This document shows positions 18,662 through 27,669 of a DNA stretch of 64,000 nt, piece by piece. Numbering within the stretch: position 1 is the first letter of the stretch; each line of letters opens with the position of its first letter. The notes beneath the pieces are model-generated. The model did no database searches and was not told the DNA's origin. It saw only the letters and a list, made by a program, of their open reading frames with translations. Location: the NCBI RefSeq assembly GCF_013283745.1, contig NZ_JABSTZ010000005.1, positions 62,001 to 126,000 on the forward strand, written 5' to 3'. The position numbers and the translations under genes are program-made. The stretch comes from Aeromicrobium stalagmiti. Lineage in GTDB: Bacteria; Actinomycetota; Actinomycetes; Propionibacteriales; Nocardioidaceae.

Positions 18662-18682
18662 CCGCCCGCATAGGATGACCTC

Positions 18683-18853
18683 ATGAACCTTGACCCGGCC
18701 CTGCTCGAGATCCTCGTGTGCCCGCAGTGCCGCGCGACCCTGTTCGTCGACGACGAGGCCAGCGAACTGGTGTGCAACGCGTGCGCCCTGGCCTACCCCG
18801 TCCGCAAAGACATCCCCGTCATGCTCGTCGACGAGGCCCGCGCGATCTCCTGA
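18683..18853 (+). CDS. Trm112/YcaR family zinc-ribbon protein
   Basis: A 56-residue gene. The product starts [17 protein letters not shown] and contains two cysteine pairs, C13/C16 (CPQC) and C31/C34 (CNAC), then [18 protein letters not shown], the usual signature of bacterial Trm112-like proteins. These bind zinc and may assist methyltransferases. The ATG lies six bases after TAGGAT and has no ribosome site, so the message is probably leaderless. It follows manB by 21 bp, as in many actinobacteria. Confidence 0.9.
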   Translation: MNLDPALLEILVCPQCRATLFVDDEASELVCNACALAYPVRKDIPVMLVDEARAIS

Positions 18854-18881
18854 CGCCCGTCACCCCGTCACCAGCCCGGAC

Positions 18882-19040
18882 GGTGGATCCGCAACGTCAT
18901 CGGCCCGGTCGCCTGCCTGGCCGGTGGATCTGCAACGTCATCGGACGCGATGAGGTTGCAGATCCACCTCCCGGGGGCGGATGAGGTGGTAGATCCACCT
19001 CCCGGGGGCGGAAGAGGTGGTAGATCCACCTCCCGGGGGA
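18882..19040. repeat. 31-bp repeat cluster with inverted copies
   Basis: Three tandem units of 31 bp run head to tail at 18949-18979, 18980-19010 and 19011-19040. Each contains AGATCCACCTCCCGGGGG, and the second and third hold GGTGG-TAGAT-CCACC, a small hairpin. Two inverted copies of the first half (GGTGGATC-GCAACGTCATCGG, one base varying) lie at 18882-18903 and 18923-18944. The array fills the gap between the convergent Trm112 and symporter genes, so it may act as a transcription end or be a REP-like element. Confidence 0.8.
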
Positions 19041-19048
19041 TCGATCTC

Positions 19049-20719
19049 CTAGGTGGTCTTGGGCGTCCTGATCGGGTCGAGCTCGTTGGCCACCTGCGGG
19101 TCGCCCGCATCGGCGAGGTAGTCCCGCGGACGGGTCTCGTCGGTGCCCGCGCCGATGCCGAGCGCCCGGCACACGAACGTGCCGAGGACGGCGACGACGA
19201 GGTTGAGCACGAGTGCCGTGATGCCGAAGTAGATGAGGTTCTCGCTGATCTGGATGCCGAAGACCTCGAGCGGGCCGACCGAGCCGCCGAAGTGGGAGCC
19301 CGGGTCGCCGACCACGGGCTTGTTGTAGGCCGCGACGGTGCCCCACAGCATGCCGACCGCCCAGCCGGCGAGCAGCGCGTAGCGGTGCAGCCAGCGGGTG
19401 TAGAGACCGACGACGATCGCCGGCAGGGTCTGCAGGATCCAGATGCCGCCCAGCAGCTGCAGGTTGATCGCGAAGTCCTTGGGCAGGGTGAGGACGAAGA
19501 TCAGGGCCCCGAACTTCACGAGCAGGGATGCGAGCTTGCTCTGCTTCGCCTCCTGCGACGGCGTCGCGTCGCGGTTGATGTAGGCCTTGTAGATGTTGCG
19601 GGTCCACAGGTTGGCCGCCGCGATCGACATGATCGCCGCCGGCACGAACGCCCCGATCGCGATGGCCGCGAAGGCGACGCCGGCGAACCACGGGCTGAAC
19701 TCCTGCTCGAACAGCTGCGGGATCGCCAGCTGCGGGTTCTTGACCTGGATGCCGGCCGCGATCGCCGCGATGCCGAGCAGCGCCAGCAGGCCCAGCAGGA
19801 ACGAGTAGGCCGGCAGCAGGGCGGCGTTGCGGCGGATGATGTTGCGGTTCTTGGTCGACAGCACCGCGGTCACCGAGTGCGGATACATGAACAGGGCCAG
19901 CGCCGATCCCAGCGACAGCGAGGCGTACGCCCACTGGGAGACGCCCATGCCGGGGATGAGCCCCTTGCCGGTCGCCTCTCCGCTGGCGATCGCGTCGGCG
20001 TTGTCGCTGTTGAACGAGCTGAACGCCTTCTCGGCGGACTCGAAGATGCCGCCCCAGCCGCCGAGCTGCGTGGGCAGGTAGACGACGGCGACGATGATGA
20101 CGATGTAGATCAGCGTGTCCTTGACGAACGCGATCAGGGCGGGCGCGCGGAGCCCGGAGGAGTACGTGTAGGCCGCGAGCAGCGCGAAGGCGACGAACAG
20201 CGGCAGGTCCTTGCGGAACCAGCCGGCATCGTCCCCTCCGCCGAGGCCCATGACGTCGAGCACCGCCTGGATGCCGACCAGCTGCAGCGCGATGTAGGGC
20301 AGGGTCGCGAGGATGCCCGTGAACGCGATCGCCAGCGCCAGGGTCTTGGAGTCGAAGCGTCCCTGCACGAAGTCGGCGGGCGTGACGTACGAGCGGCGGT
20401 GCGACACCGACCACAGACGCGGCAGGAAGATGAAGATGATCGGGTAGAGGATGATCGTGTAGGGCACCGCGAAGAATCCGGTGACGCTGCCCGCGTAGAG
20501 GGTCGCCGGCACCGCGATAAACGTGTAGGCGGTGTAGATGTCACCGCCGATCAGGAACCACGCGACGAACGTGCCGAAGCTGCGACCGCCGAGGCCCCAT
20601 TCGTCGAGGTTGTCGAGGTCGCCGACCTTGCGCCACCGCGAGGCGAGGAAGCCCATCACGGTGACGAGCAGGAAGAAGAACAGGAAGACGACCAGCGCCA
20701 CGGGATCGACGTCGTTCAT
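19049..20719 (-). CDS. sodium:solute symporter, monocarboxylate permease MctP type
   Basis: 556 residues with about thirteen membrane helices. The sodium:solute symporter core is clear: GDIYTAYTFIAVPATLYAGS, a DFVQGRFDSKTLAL segment and FMYPHSVTAVLSTKNRNIIRRNAALLPAY (read in parts). The closest family is the MctP/MctC group, which takes up acetate, propionate, pyruvate or lactate. The start at 20719 overlaps the stop of the small DUF3311 gene by four bases. That pairing, DUF3311 plus symporter, is a standard two-gene unit. The exact substrate cannot be told. Confidence 0.88.
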   Translation of the reverse strand: MNDVDPVALVVFLFFFLLVTVMGFLASRWRKVGDLDNLDEWGLGGRSFGTFVAWFLIGGDIYTAYTFIAVPATLYAGSVTGFFAVPYTIILYPIIFIFLPRLWSVSHRRSYVTPADFVQGRFDSKTLALAIAFTGILATLPYIALQLVGIQAVLDVMGLGGGDDAGWFRKDLPLFVAFALLAAYTYSSGLRAPALIAFVKDTLIYIVIIVAVVYLPTQLGGWGGIFESAEKAFSSFNSDNADAIASGEATGKGLIPGMGVSQWAYASLSLGSALALFMYPHSVTAVLSTKNRNIIRRNAALLPAYSFLLGLLALLGIAAIAAGIQVKNPQLAIPQLFEQEFSPWFAGVAFAAIAIGAFVPAAIMSIAAANLWTRNIYKAYINRDATPSQEAKQSKLASLLVKFGALIFVLTLPKDFAINLQLLGGIWILQTLPAIVVGLYTRWLHRYALLAGWAVGMLWGTVAAYNKPVVGDPGSHFGGSVGPLEVFGIQISENLIYFGITALVLNLVVAVLGTFVCRALGIGAGTDETRPRDYLADAGDPQVANELDPIRTPKTT

Positions 20720-20988
20720 CGCGGGTCACCGCCCTTGCCGTCGGTCGACAGTCCCTCGGCGGCCCGTCGCTTGCGCTCGTGCCCGATGACGAGCCAGTAG
20801 GCGAACGAGGTCAGCACGACCGAGACCAGCACGAGCAGGAACTGGTACCAGAAGAAGAACGGCACGCCCCAGAGCTCGGGGTCCCGCCTGGCGTAGGTCG
20901 AGACGAGCAGCGGCGCGGCGATGGCGACGGCCAGCGCGACCCCCGCGACGACGAGTGGGCCCTTGCCGGGCGGCGTGCGGTCGGTCAT
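20716..20988 (-). CDS. DUF3311 family small membrane subunit
   Basis: 90 residues with two membrane helices (about 14-32 and 44-66) and a basic C-terminal tail. DUF3311 proteins accompany MctP-type symporters and are thought to assist them. The RDPELWGVPFFFWYQF motif between the helices is diagnostic. The gene is translated first, and its stop overlaps the symporter ATG. Confidence 0.88.
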   Translation of the reverse strand: MTDRTPPGKGPLVVAGVALAVAIAAPLLVSTYARRDPELWGVPFFFWYQFLLVLVSVVLTSFAYWLVIGHERKRRAAEGLSTDGKGGDPR

Positions 20989-21061
20989 GTGATCCCCCCA
21001 GATCAGTCGGCATGACCCCCGTCACGCCACGGACCAACCTAGACCCCGCAGACCGCCCACG

Positions 21062-22072
21062 TCAGGACAGGCTCGGCTCCGGCAGGATCGCTCCGTCCGA
21101 GTCGGGCACGATCGTGCAGCTTCCGTCGGGCACGGTGCAGGTCATCACGGACCGGGGGAGCGGGTCCTTGATCCGGTCGGGGTCGCCCAGCCCCGGGTTG
21201 GCGAAGCCGGCGACGGTGGACTCGTCGATCCACTGCTCGAACGACCAGGTGCGGGCGTCGGGCCGTGGGACGACCCGCTGCCCGTCGGCCGGCTCCAGCT
21301 CGTCGCGGGACAAGCGGAGGCCGGACACGTCCGACAGGTCGGGATCCTCCACGGTGACGTGATAGATGCCCCAGGTGCGGTCGGGGTTGGCGGCGCCACC
21401 GGTCGTCGGCGGGGAGATCGTGCCGGTCTCCCACGGCTGCCGGTCGCCGGACGTGTCGTCAGGGACGGTCGAGACGTCGCCGCTCGCGAGGTCGATCGCG
21501 AGCACGTCGCCGGTCGCGGGCTCGATCCACGCGGTGTCGTCGGTGAGGCCGAGCACGCCGTAGGAGGCGTCCTCGTAGAGGTCGACGAGGTCGTCCTTCT
21601 GCGGGTCGCCCATGCCCCGGGTCGAGCGGAAGATCTCCTGGCCGGTCTCGAGGTCGACGACGACGGACGTCATCTGGTGCACGTCGCCGGCTGGATCCTC
21701 CTGGTAGAGCGGTCCTGCCAACGGGTCGATGAAGGCAAGGTAGCGGCCACCGGGTGACGCCCTGAGCCGCTGGTCGACGTGCGCGCCGGTGGCGCGGGAG
21801 CCGTCCGCCGTGACCTCGACGAGGGCCGAGTCGTCGTCGACGACGTACGCGCCCCGCCCGGCGACGACGAACGAGCTGATGGCGCGGTCGCCGGCGAGCG
21901 TGCTGCCGTCGGCCAGGTGGACGTCACCGGTCGGCGCATCGGCCCAGACCAGGCCGGAGTCGGCACCGGCGACGTCGCGGGATGCCGGCCAGTCGAGGGC
22001 GCCGTCAGCGCCGTCCGAGCCGCAGGCGGTGAGCGCCGCGGCGGTCAGCAGCATGGCTAGGGTCAGTCGCAC
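21062..22072 (-). CDS. lipoprotein, probable beta-propeller
   Basis: 336 residues. A signal peptide ends in the lipobox LTAC, with lipidated cysteine at about residue 17. The mature part has repeating strand patterns with VWAD, AYVVDDD, YLAFIDP and AWIEPATGDVLAIDLASGDV, which suggests a WD40/YVTN-like propeller. No enzyme motif is seen. It follows the 560-residue gene by a single base (GTG start), so the two are an operon, and both appear to contain propellers. Function unknown. Confidence 0.7.
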   Translation of the reverse strand: MRLTLAMLLTAAALTACGSDGADGALDWPASRDVAGADSGLVWADAPTGDVHLADGSTLAGDRAISSFVVAGRGAYVVDDDSALVEVTADGSRATGAHVDQRLRASPGGRYLAFIDPLAGPLYQEDPAGDVHQMTSVVVDLETGQEIFRSTRGMGDPQKDDLVDLYEDASYGVLGLTDDTAWIEPATGDVLAIDLASGDVSTVPDDTSGDRQPWETGTISPPTTGGAANPDRTWGIYHVTVEDPDLSDVSGLRLSRDELEPADGQRVVPRPDARTWSFEQWIDESTVAGFANPGLGDPDRIKDPLPRSVMTCTVPDGSCTIVPDSDGAILPEPSLS

Positions 22073-22073
22073 G

Positions 22074-23756
22074 TCAGGGTCCTGTCATCCACGAGGTGAG
22101 CGCGTCGATGCCGTCGCGGATCGCCTGGTCGGTCGCGACGTACGACGCCGCGGACGTCACGAGGCCGTCGGCCGTGACGGTCGCGGAGATCCGGCCCTCG
22201 GCGATCCACTGCGACGTCTGGTCGCAGTGGGCCGTGACGACCGAGGCGAAGGTGTCGCCCGTCGAGCTGGTGCCGAGGGTCCCGGCGGGCAGGCTCACCT
22301 CGTCGATCGACGCCGCCGCGCTCTGGAGGCGTCGGGCGCCGGCGTCGAAGTCGATCGACGCCCGGTCGAGGGAGACCGGCACGACGTCGATGCCGCCCGT
22401 CAGGTCCAGGGCCGAGAAGGGGGTGATCGTCATGGCCTGGGCCGCCCAGAGGTCCTCGAGGCTTGCCGAGCTGCTGGGGGTCGAGTAGGGCGAGGCGCCC
22501 GACTCGTACGTCGTGATCAGCCCCGTGCCGTCGAGCGCGATGACGCCCTCCGACATCGTGGGGAGGCTGACCTGACCGAGCAGGTGGTCGGCGTCGTTGC
22601 CGTGTCCGGCCAGCACGTCGTCCACCGTGTACGCGTACAGGTCGCTGGTGTTGCCACGTCCGCCCGAGGTCGAGAACACGATCTGGCCATCGATGACCGC
22701 GGCCCCCTGCGTCTTCGGCGGGGTGTCGTGGGAACCGGGCATCAGGTCCCACGCGCCGGCGGAGCTGTTCCACTCGTAGGTGTAGAGCGTGCCCGGGCCG
22801 TCCTCCTCGTACGTGCCGACGTAGAGCGTGTTGCCGTCGATCGTGGAGTAGGCACCTGCCTCCATCTCGACGGGGGCAGCCAGCGGCTGGACGGTCTGGC
22901 CGGGCGTCGCCCCGCGGATCTGATCGAGCGGGTAGGAGTACATCGACGCCGGGTCGCCGGACGACATGACGTAGACCGTGCCGTCGTGCACCGTCACGCC
23001 ACCGGCGTGGTCGGGGGCCGGCCCACCTCCGTCGCCGGCGAGGTTGACGAAGCCGAGCTGCTCGCCGGTCTCGGGGTCGACCAGCGAGAGCTGGGCGTCC
23101 GGCCCGGAGTAGGAGGTCTGCAGCAGGGTCGGCGGGTCGCCGTCGGGGTCGAAGCCCAGGCCCTGCGGGGTCCAGCCGCCGTCGTCGTCCCCGGTGGCGA
23201 ACGTGTTGGGGATCGACGGACCGACGTCGGTGGGGGAGTTGAGGTCGTGGAGCATCGACTTGATCAGCCCGGTGGTCTGCCACGTCTCCTGGTCGCCTGA
23301 CAGGGGGTCGGTCTGCACGAAGTCGATGGCCTCGCGGAGGTTGGCCTCGAAGGTCGAGCGCACCACTCCCAGGCTCATCTGGGCGAGCGTGCGGGCCAGC
23401 GACACGACGTCGCCGCTGACGTCGGACCGCTTCGCCCGGCGCCAGAACTCGATGACCTCGGTGGCCGAGTCGACCATCGAGACGTACGCTCCCGCAGCCA
23501 TCGACAGGGCCAGCGACGTCCGGTTGACACGGACCAGCGTGACCTCGGCCGCCGCGCGGGTCGCCCAGGCGCGCAGGTTGTAGGCCTCGTAGGCCTCCGA
23601 GCTGTCCCACTGGGGCGTGTCGGTGGCCAGACCGATCAGGTCGACCGCGTCGGCGAGGTGGCGGATCGTCGTGGCGCAGGAGTCGATCGCGGCGTCGATC
23701 GCGGCGGGCTGCCCGGAGGTCATCTCGGCGTACGTCTGCTCGGGCCCGTCCCCCAT
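22074..23756 (-). CDS. propeller protein with helical ends resembling a type VII secretion substrate
   Basis: 560 residues, three parts. Residues 1-165 are helical with one W at about 50 (PQWDSSEAYEAYNLRAWA), similar in style to WXG/LXG substrate domains. Residues 190-450 carry repeated strands (LSLVDPETGEQLGFVNLAG, GTVYVMSSG, NTLYVGTYEEDG, GQIVFSTSGG) typical of a beta-propeller. The last 100 residues form an EspC/ESAT-6-like helical hairpin and contain YVATD (539-543), matching the YxxxD/E secretion signal of type VII substrates. No signal peptide. No ESX machinery lies in the window, so export by that route is an inference. Confidence 0.6.
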   Translation of the reverse strand: MGDGPEQTYAEMTSGQPAAIDAAIDSCATTIRHLADAVDLIGLATDTPQWDSSEAYEAYNLRAWATRAAAEVTLVRVNRTSLALSMAAGAYVSMVDSATEVIEFWRRAKRSDVSGDVVSLARTLAQMSLGVVRSTFEANLREAIDFVQTDPLSGDQETWQTTGLIKSMLHDLNSPTDVGPSIPNTFATGDDDGGWTPQGLGFDPDGDPPTLLQTSYSGPDAQLSLVDPETGEQLGFVNLAGDGGGPAPDHAGGVTVHDGTVYVMSSGDPASMYSYPLDQIRGATPGQTVQPLAAPVEMEAGAYSTIDGNTLYVGTYEEDGPGTLYTYEWNSSAGAWDLMPGSHDTPPKTQGAAVIDGQIVFSTSGGRGNTSDLYAYTVDDVLAGHGNDADHLLGQVSLPTMSEGVIALDGTGLITTYESGASPYSTPSSSASLEDLWAAQAMTITPFSALDLTGGIDVVPVSLDRASIDFDAGARRLQSAAASIDEVSLPAGTLGTSSTGDTFASVVTAHCDQTSQWIAEGRISATVTADGLVTSAASYVATDQAIRDGIDALTSWMTGP

Positions 23757-23820
23757 GGTGCAGCCTCCCCGTGACTCTGATCCTTCTGGCGGTGCGCGAC
23801 AGCCTATCTGTCAGGAGACG

Positions 23821-23854
23821 GTGCCGTGCCCGCGGGAAAAGTTACGGACGGCAC
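23821..23854 (+). promoter_or_regulatory. inverted repeat upstream of sahH
   Basis: GTGCCGT at 23821 pairs with ACGGCAC ending at 23854, with a 20-base loop. It lies between the divergent 560-residue gene and sahH. It could be an operator. It does not show the conserved core I would expect of a SAH riboswitch. A TACGCT box at 23906-23911 is seven bases before the sahH ATG. Confidence 0.3.
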
Positions 23855-23918
23855 GTCGCGAAATATCTCACCCGCGTTGATTCGGTGAGAACTGCTACCC
23901 GCCGGTACGCTGGACCGC

Positions 23919-25346
<1,428 letters not shown>

Positions 25347-25360
25347 GTCACTGACTCACC

Positions 25361-25404
25361 ACAGCGACGAGCGCCAGATGTCCGCATCTGGCGCTCGTCG
25401 CTGT
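25361..25404 (+). terminator. strong stem-loop after sahH
   Basis: A perfect 20-bp stem with a TCCG loop. The left arm, from 25361, begins ACAGCGACGAGCGCC; the right arm, ending at 25404, finishes GCGCTCGTCGCTGT. No T-run follows, as is usual in high-GC actinobacteria. It lies 14 bp after the sahH stop and just before the mtrA promoter region. Confidence 0.88.
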
Positions 25405-25430
25405 TGGGGGCTCGGTAGAATCGCTGCAAC

Positions 25431-26129
25431 ATGAGCTATCGACGAACGAAGCGCGACCGGGTGCTGGTCGTCGACGACGACGCCTCCCTTGCCGAGATGC
25501 TGACCATCGTCCTGGAGGGGGAGGGCCTCACCGCCGCCGTCTGCCGGTCGGGCGACCGGGTCATGGCGGCGTTCACCCAGTTCAAGCCCGACGTCGTGCT
25601 GCTCGACCTGATGCTCCCCGGGCTCGACGGTATGAGCGTCTGCCGCCAGATCCGCGCCACGTCGGCGGTCCCGATCATCATGCTGACGGCCAAGTCCGAC
25701 ACCCCCGACGTCGTCGCGGGCCTCGAGGCCGGCGCCGACGACTACATCACCAAGCCGTTCAAGAACACCGAGCTCGTGGCCCGCATCCGCGCGCGACTGC
25801 GGCGGTCCGACCAGCTCGCCGAGCCGCTGGAGTTCGGTGACATCGTGCTCGACCCGGCGGGCCACACCGTGACCCGCAAGGGCGAGCCGCTCGAGCTCAC
25901 GCCGCTGGAGTTCGACCTGCTGGCCTGCCTGCTGGGCGATCCGTCGCAGGTCTTCACCCGCGAGACGCTGCTGCAGAAGGTGTGGGGCTACCACCACCCC
26001 GGCGACACCAAGCTCGTCAACGTCCACATGACCCGGCTGCGGTCGAAGATCGAGGACGACGCCGAGAACCCCGAGATCATCCGCACCGTGCGCGGCGTGG
26101 GCTACCAGGCGATCACGCCGGTGCCGTGA
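25431..26129 (+). CDS. mtrA: DNA-binding response regulator MtrA
   Basis: 232 residues. OmpR-family regulator with an N-terminal receiver (DDDASLAEML, phosphoacceptor D59 in VVLLDLMLPG, TAKSD, and YITKPF) and a winged-helix C-terminal domain (LTPLEFDLLACLLGDPSQVFTRETLLQKVWGY). MtrA coordinates cell division, wall metabolism and, in some actinobacteria, osmotic response and development. A TAGAAT box lies nine bases before the ATG. The gene is followed by mtrB and lpqB, the conserved operon order. Confidence 0.96.
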   Translation: MSYRRTKRDRVLVVDDDASLAEMLTIVLEGEGLTAAVCRSGDRVMAAFTQFKPDVVLLDLMLPGLDGMSVCRQIRATSAVPIIMLTAKSDTPDVVAGLEAGADDYITKPFKNTELVARIRARLRRSDQLAEPLEFGDIVLDPAGHTVTRKGEPLELTPLEFDLLACLLGDPSQVFTRETLLQKVWGYHHPGDTKLVNVHMTRLRSKIEDDAENPEIIRTVRGVGYQAITPVP

Positions 26130-26139
26130 TGAGGGCCTG

Positions 26140-27669
26140 ATGCCCAGCGTCGCGCGGATCTGGCGCCGCTCGATCCAGGCCCGCGTCGTCACCAGCACGA
26201 TCGTGCTCAGCGCACTGGTCGTGGCGCTGACCGGGTGGGCACTGCTGCGCGACGTCGCGAGCGGGCTCGCGGAGGACCGCAGCACCGCGGCGATCTCCGA
26301 GGCCCGGTCGGGCTTCGACTACGCGCAGACCCAGCTCGACGCCTCGGTCGAGACCGAGCCCACGACCCAGTCGCAGACGCTGACCCAGATGGTCGACTCG
26401 CTGACCCGCTCGCGAGGCGCCCAGCGCACCTACGAGCTGGTGCTGGAGGGGCCGTTGGTGACGGCCGACGGCGAGGTCCCGATCCGGTCGTCGGCCGCGA
26501 TCGCCGCCGGTTCGTTGCCGGCCGATCTCACCGATGCCGTGCGCTCGGGGCCCGGGACGTTCTGGCGCTACTCCGACCTCGGCCTGCTCGGAGGCTCCGA
26601 CGCGGAGCCGTCGGTCGTGGTCGGCAGCCAGCTGCGGGCGCCCGACAGCGGCGACACCTACGCCCTGTTCTACCTGTTCTCGCTGGAGGACCAGCAGGAG
26701 ACGCTCGACCTGGTGCGCCGTGCCCTCCTGCTGGGCGGGCTGGCGATGGTGCTGATGGTGGGCGGTGTCGCCTGGCTCGTGTCGCGCCAGGTGCTCGACC
26801 CCGTGCGCCTGGCCCGACGCATCGCCGAGCGCTACGCGAGCGGCAACCTCGAGCAGCGCATGCACGTCAGCGGCGAGGACGACATCGCCCGCCTCAGCAC
26901 GTCGTTCAACCAGATGGCCGCGAGCCTGCAGAGCCAGATCCGCCGCCTGGAGAACCTGTCGCGCCTGCAGCAGCGGTTCGTCTCCGACGTCTCGCACGAG
27001 CTGCGCACCCCGCTGACGACGGTGCAGATGGCCAGCGAGGTGCTCTACTCCTCGCGCGAGCAGTTCGATCCGCAGACGGCACGGTCGGCCGAGCTGCTGA
27101 AGCGAGAGCTCGACCGCTTCGAGGCGCTGCTCTCCGACCTGCTCGACCTCAGCCGGTTCGACGCGGGCGCCGCACAGCTCGAGCTCGACACCATCGACTT
27201 CTCGCAGGTGGCCCGGCTGGCGGCCGAGGACGCCCTCGTGGCGCGCGAGGGCATCACGGTGCGGCTGCTCGGCGTCGAGGAGCCGGCGATCGTCGAGGCC
27301 GACATCCGCCGCATCGACCGCATCGTGCGCAACCTCATGGCCAACGCCGCGAAGTACAGCGGCTCCGACGTCATCGAGATCGAGGTCGCCCAGAACGCGG
27401 AGTCGGCGTCCATCGCCGTGCGTGACTTCGGCGTCGGGCTGTCCGGCGACGAGAACCTGCGGGTCTTCGATCGGTTCTGGCGGGCCGATCCGGCGCGCAC
27501 CCAGGGAGGCACCGGGCTGGGCCTGGCCATCTCCCGCGAGGACGCGGCGCTGCACGGCGGGACGCTCCAGGCGTGGGGGAGGCCCGGCGAGGGCAGCGAG
27601 TTCATCCTGACGATCCCCAAGCCGCAGGGATCGGCCAAGAACCCTCCGCTCGCCTCGGTGTACGCATGA
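26140..27669 (+). CDS. mtrB: sensor histidine kinase MtrB
   Basis: 509 residues. Two membrane helices (about 20-38 and 195-218) flank an extracellular sensor domain of about 150 residues. These lead to HAMP (RQVLDPVRLARRIAERYASGNLEQRM), the phosphorylated histidine in SDVSHELRTPLTTVQM, and a HATPase domain with NLMANAAKYS, RDFGVGLSGDEN, FDRFWRADPAR and GGTGLGLAIS. It phosphorylates MtrA. The gap to mtrA is 10 bp. Its stop overlaps the lpqB ATG. Confidence 0.95.
   Translation: MPSVARIWRRSIQARVVTSTIVLSALVVALTGWALLRDVASGLAEDRSTAAISEARSGFDYAQTQLDASVETEPTTQSQTLTQMVDSLTRSRGAQRTYELVLEGPLVTADGEVPIRSSAAIAAGSLPADLTDAVRSGPGTFWRYSDLGLLGGSDAEPSVVVGSQLRAPDSGDTYALFYLFSLEDQQETLDLVRRALLLGGLAMVLMVGGVAWLVSRQVLDPVRLARRIAERYASGNLEQRMHVSGEDDIARLSTSFNQMAASLQSQIRRLENLSRLQQRFVSDVSHELRTPLTTVQMASEVLYSSREQFDPQTARSAELLKRELDRFEALLSDLLDLSRFDAGAAQLELDTIDFSQVARLAAEDALVAREGITVRLLGVEEPAIVEADIRRIDRIVRNLMANAAKYSGSDVIEIEVAQNAESASIAVRDFGVGLSGDENLRVFDRFWRADPARTQGGTGLGLAISREDAALHGGTLQAWGRPGEGSEFILTIPKPQGSAKNPPLASVYA

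Noticed and set aside
18882..19040. CRISPR array
   Set aside because: The 31-bp units touch each other without spacers, some copies are inverted, and no cas gene is near.
23757..23918. SAH riboswitch before sahH
   Set aside because: Only a 7-bp inverted repeat is seen. The conserved core sequence and pseudoknot are not recognisable, and the start seems leaderless.
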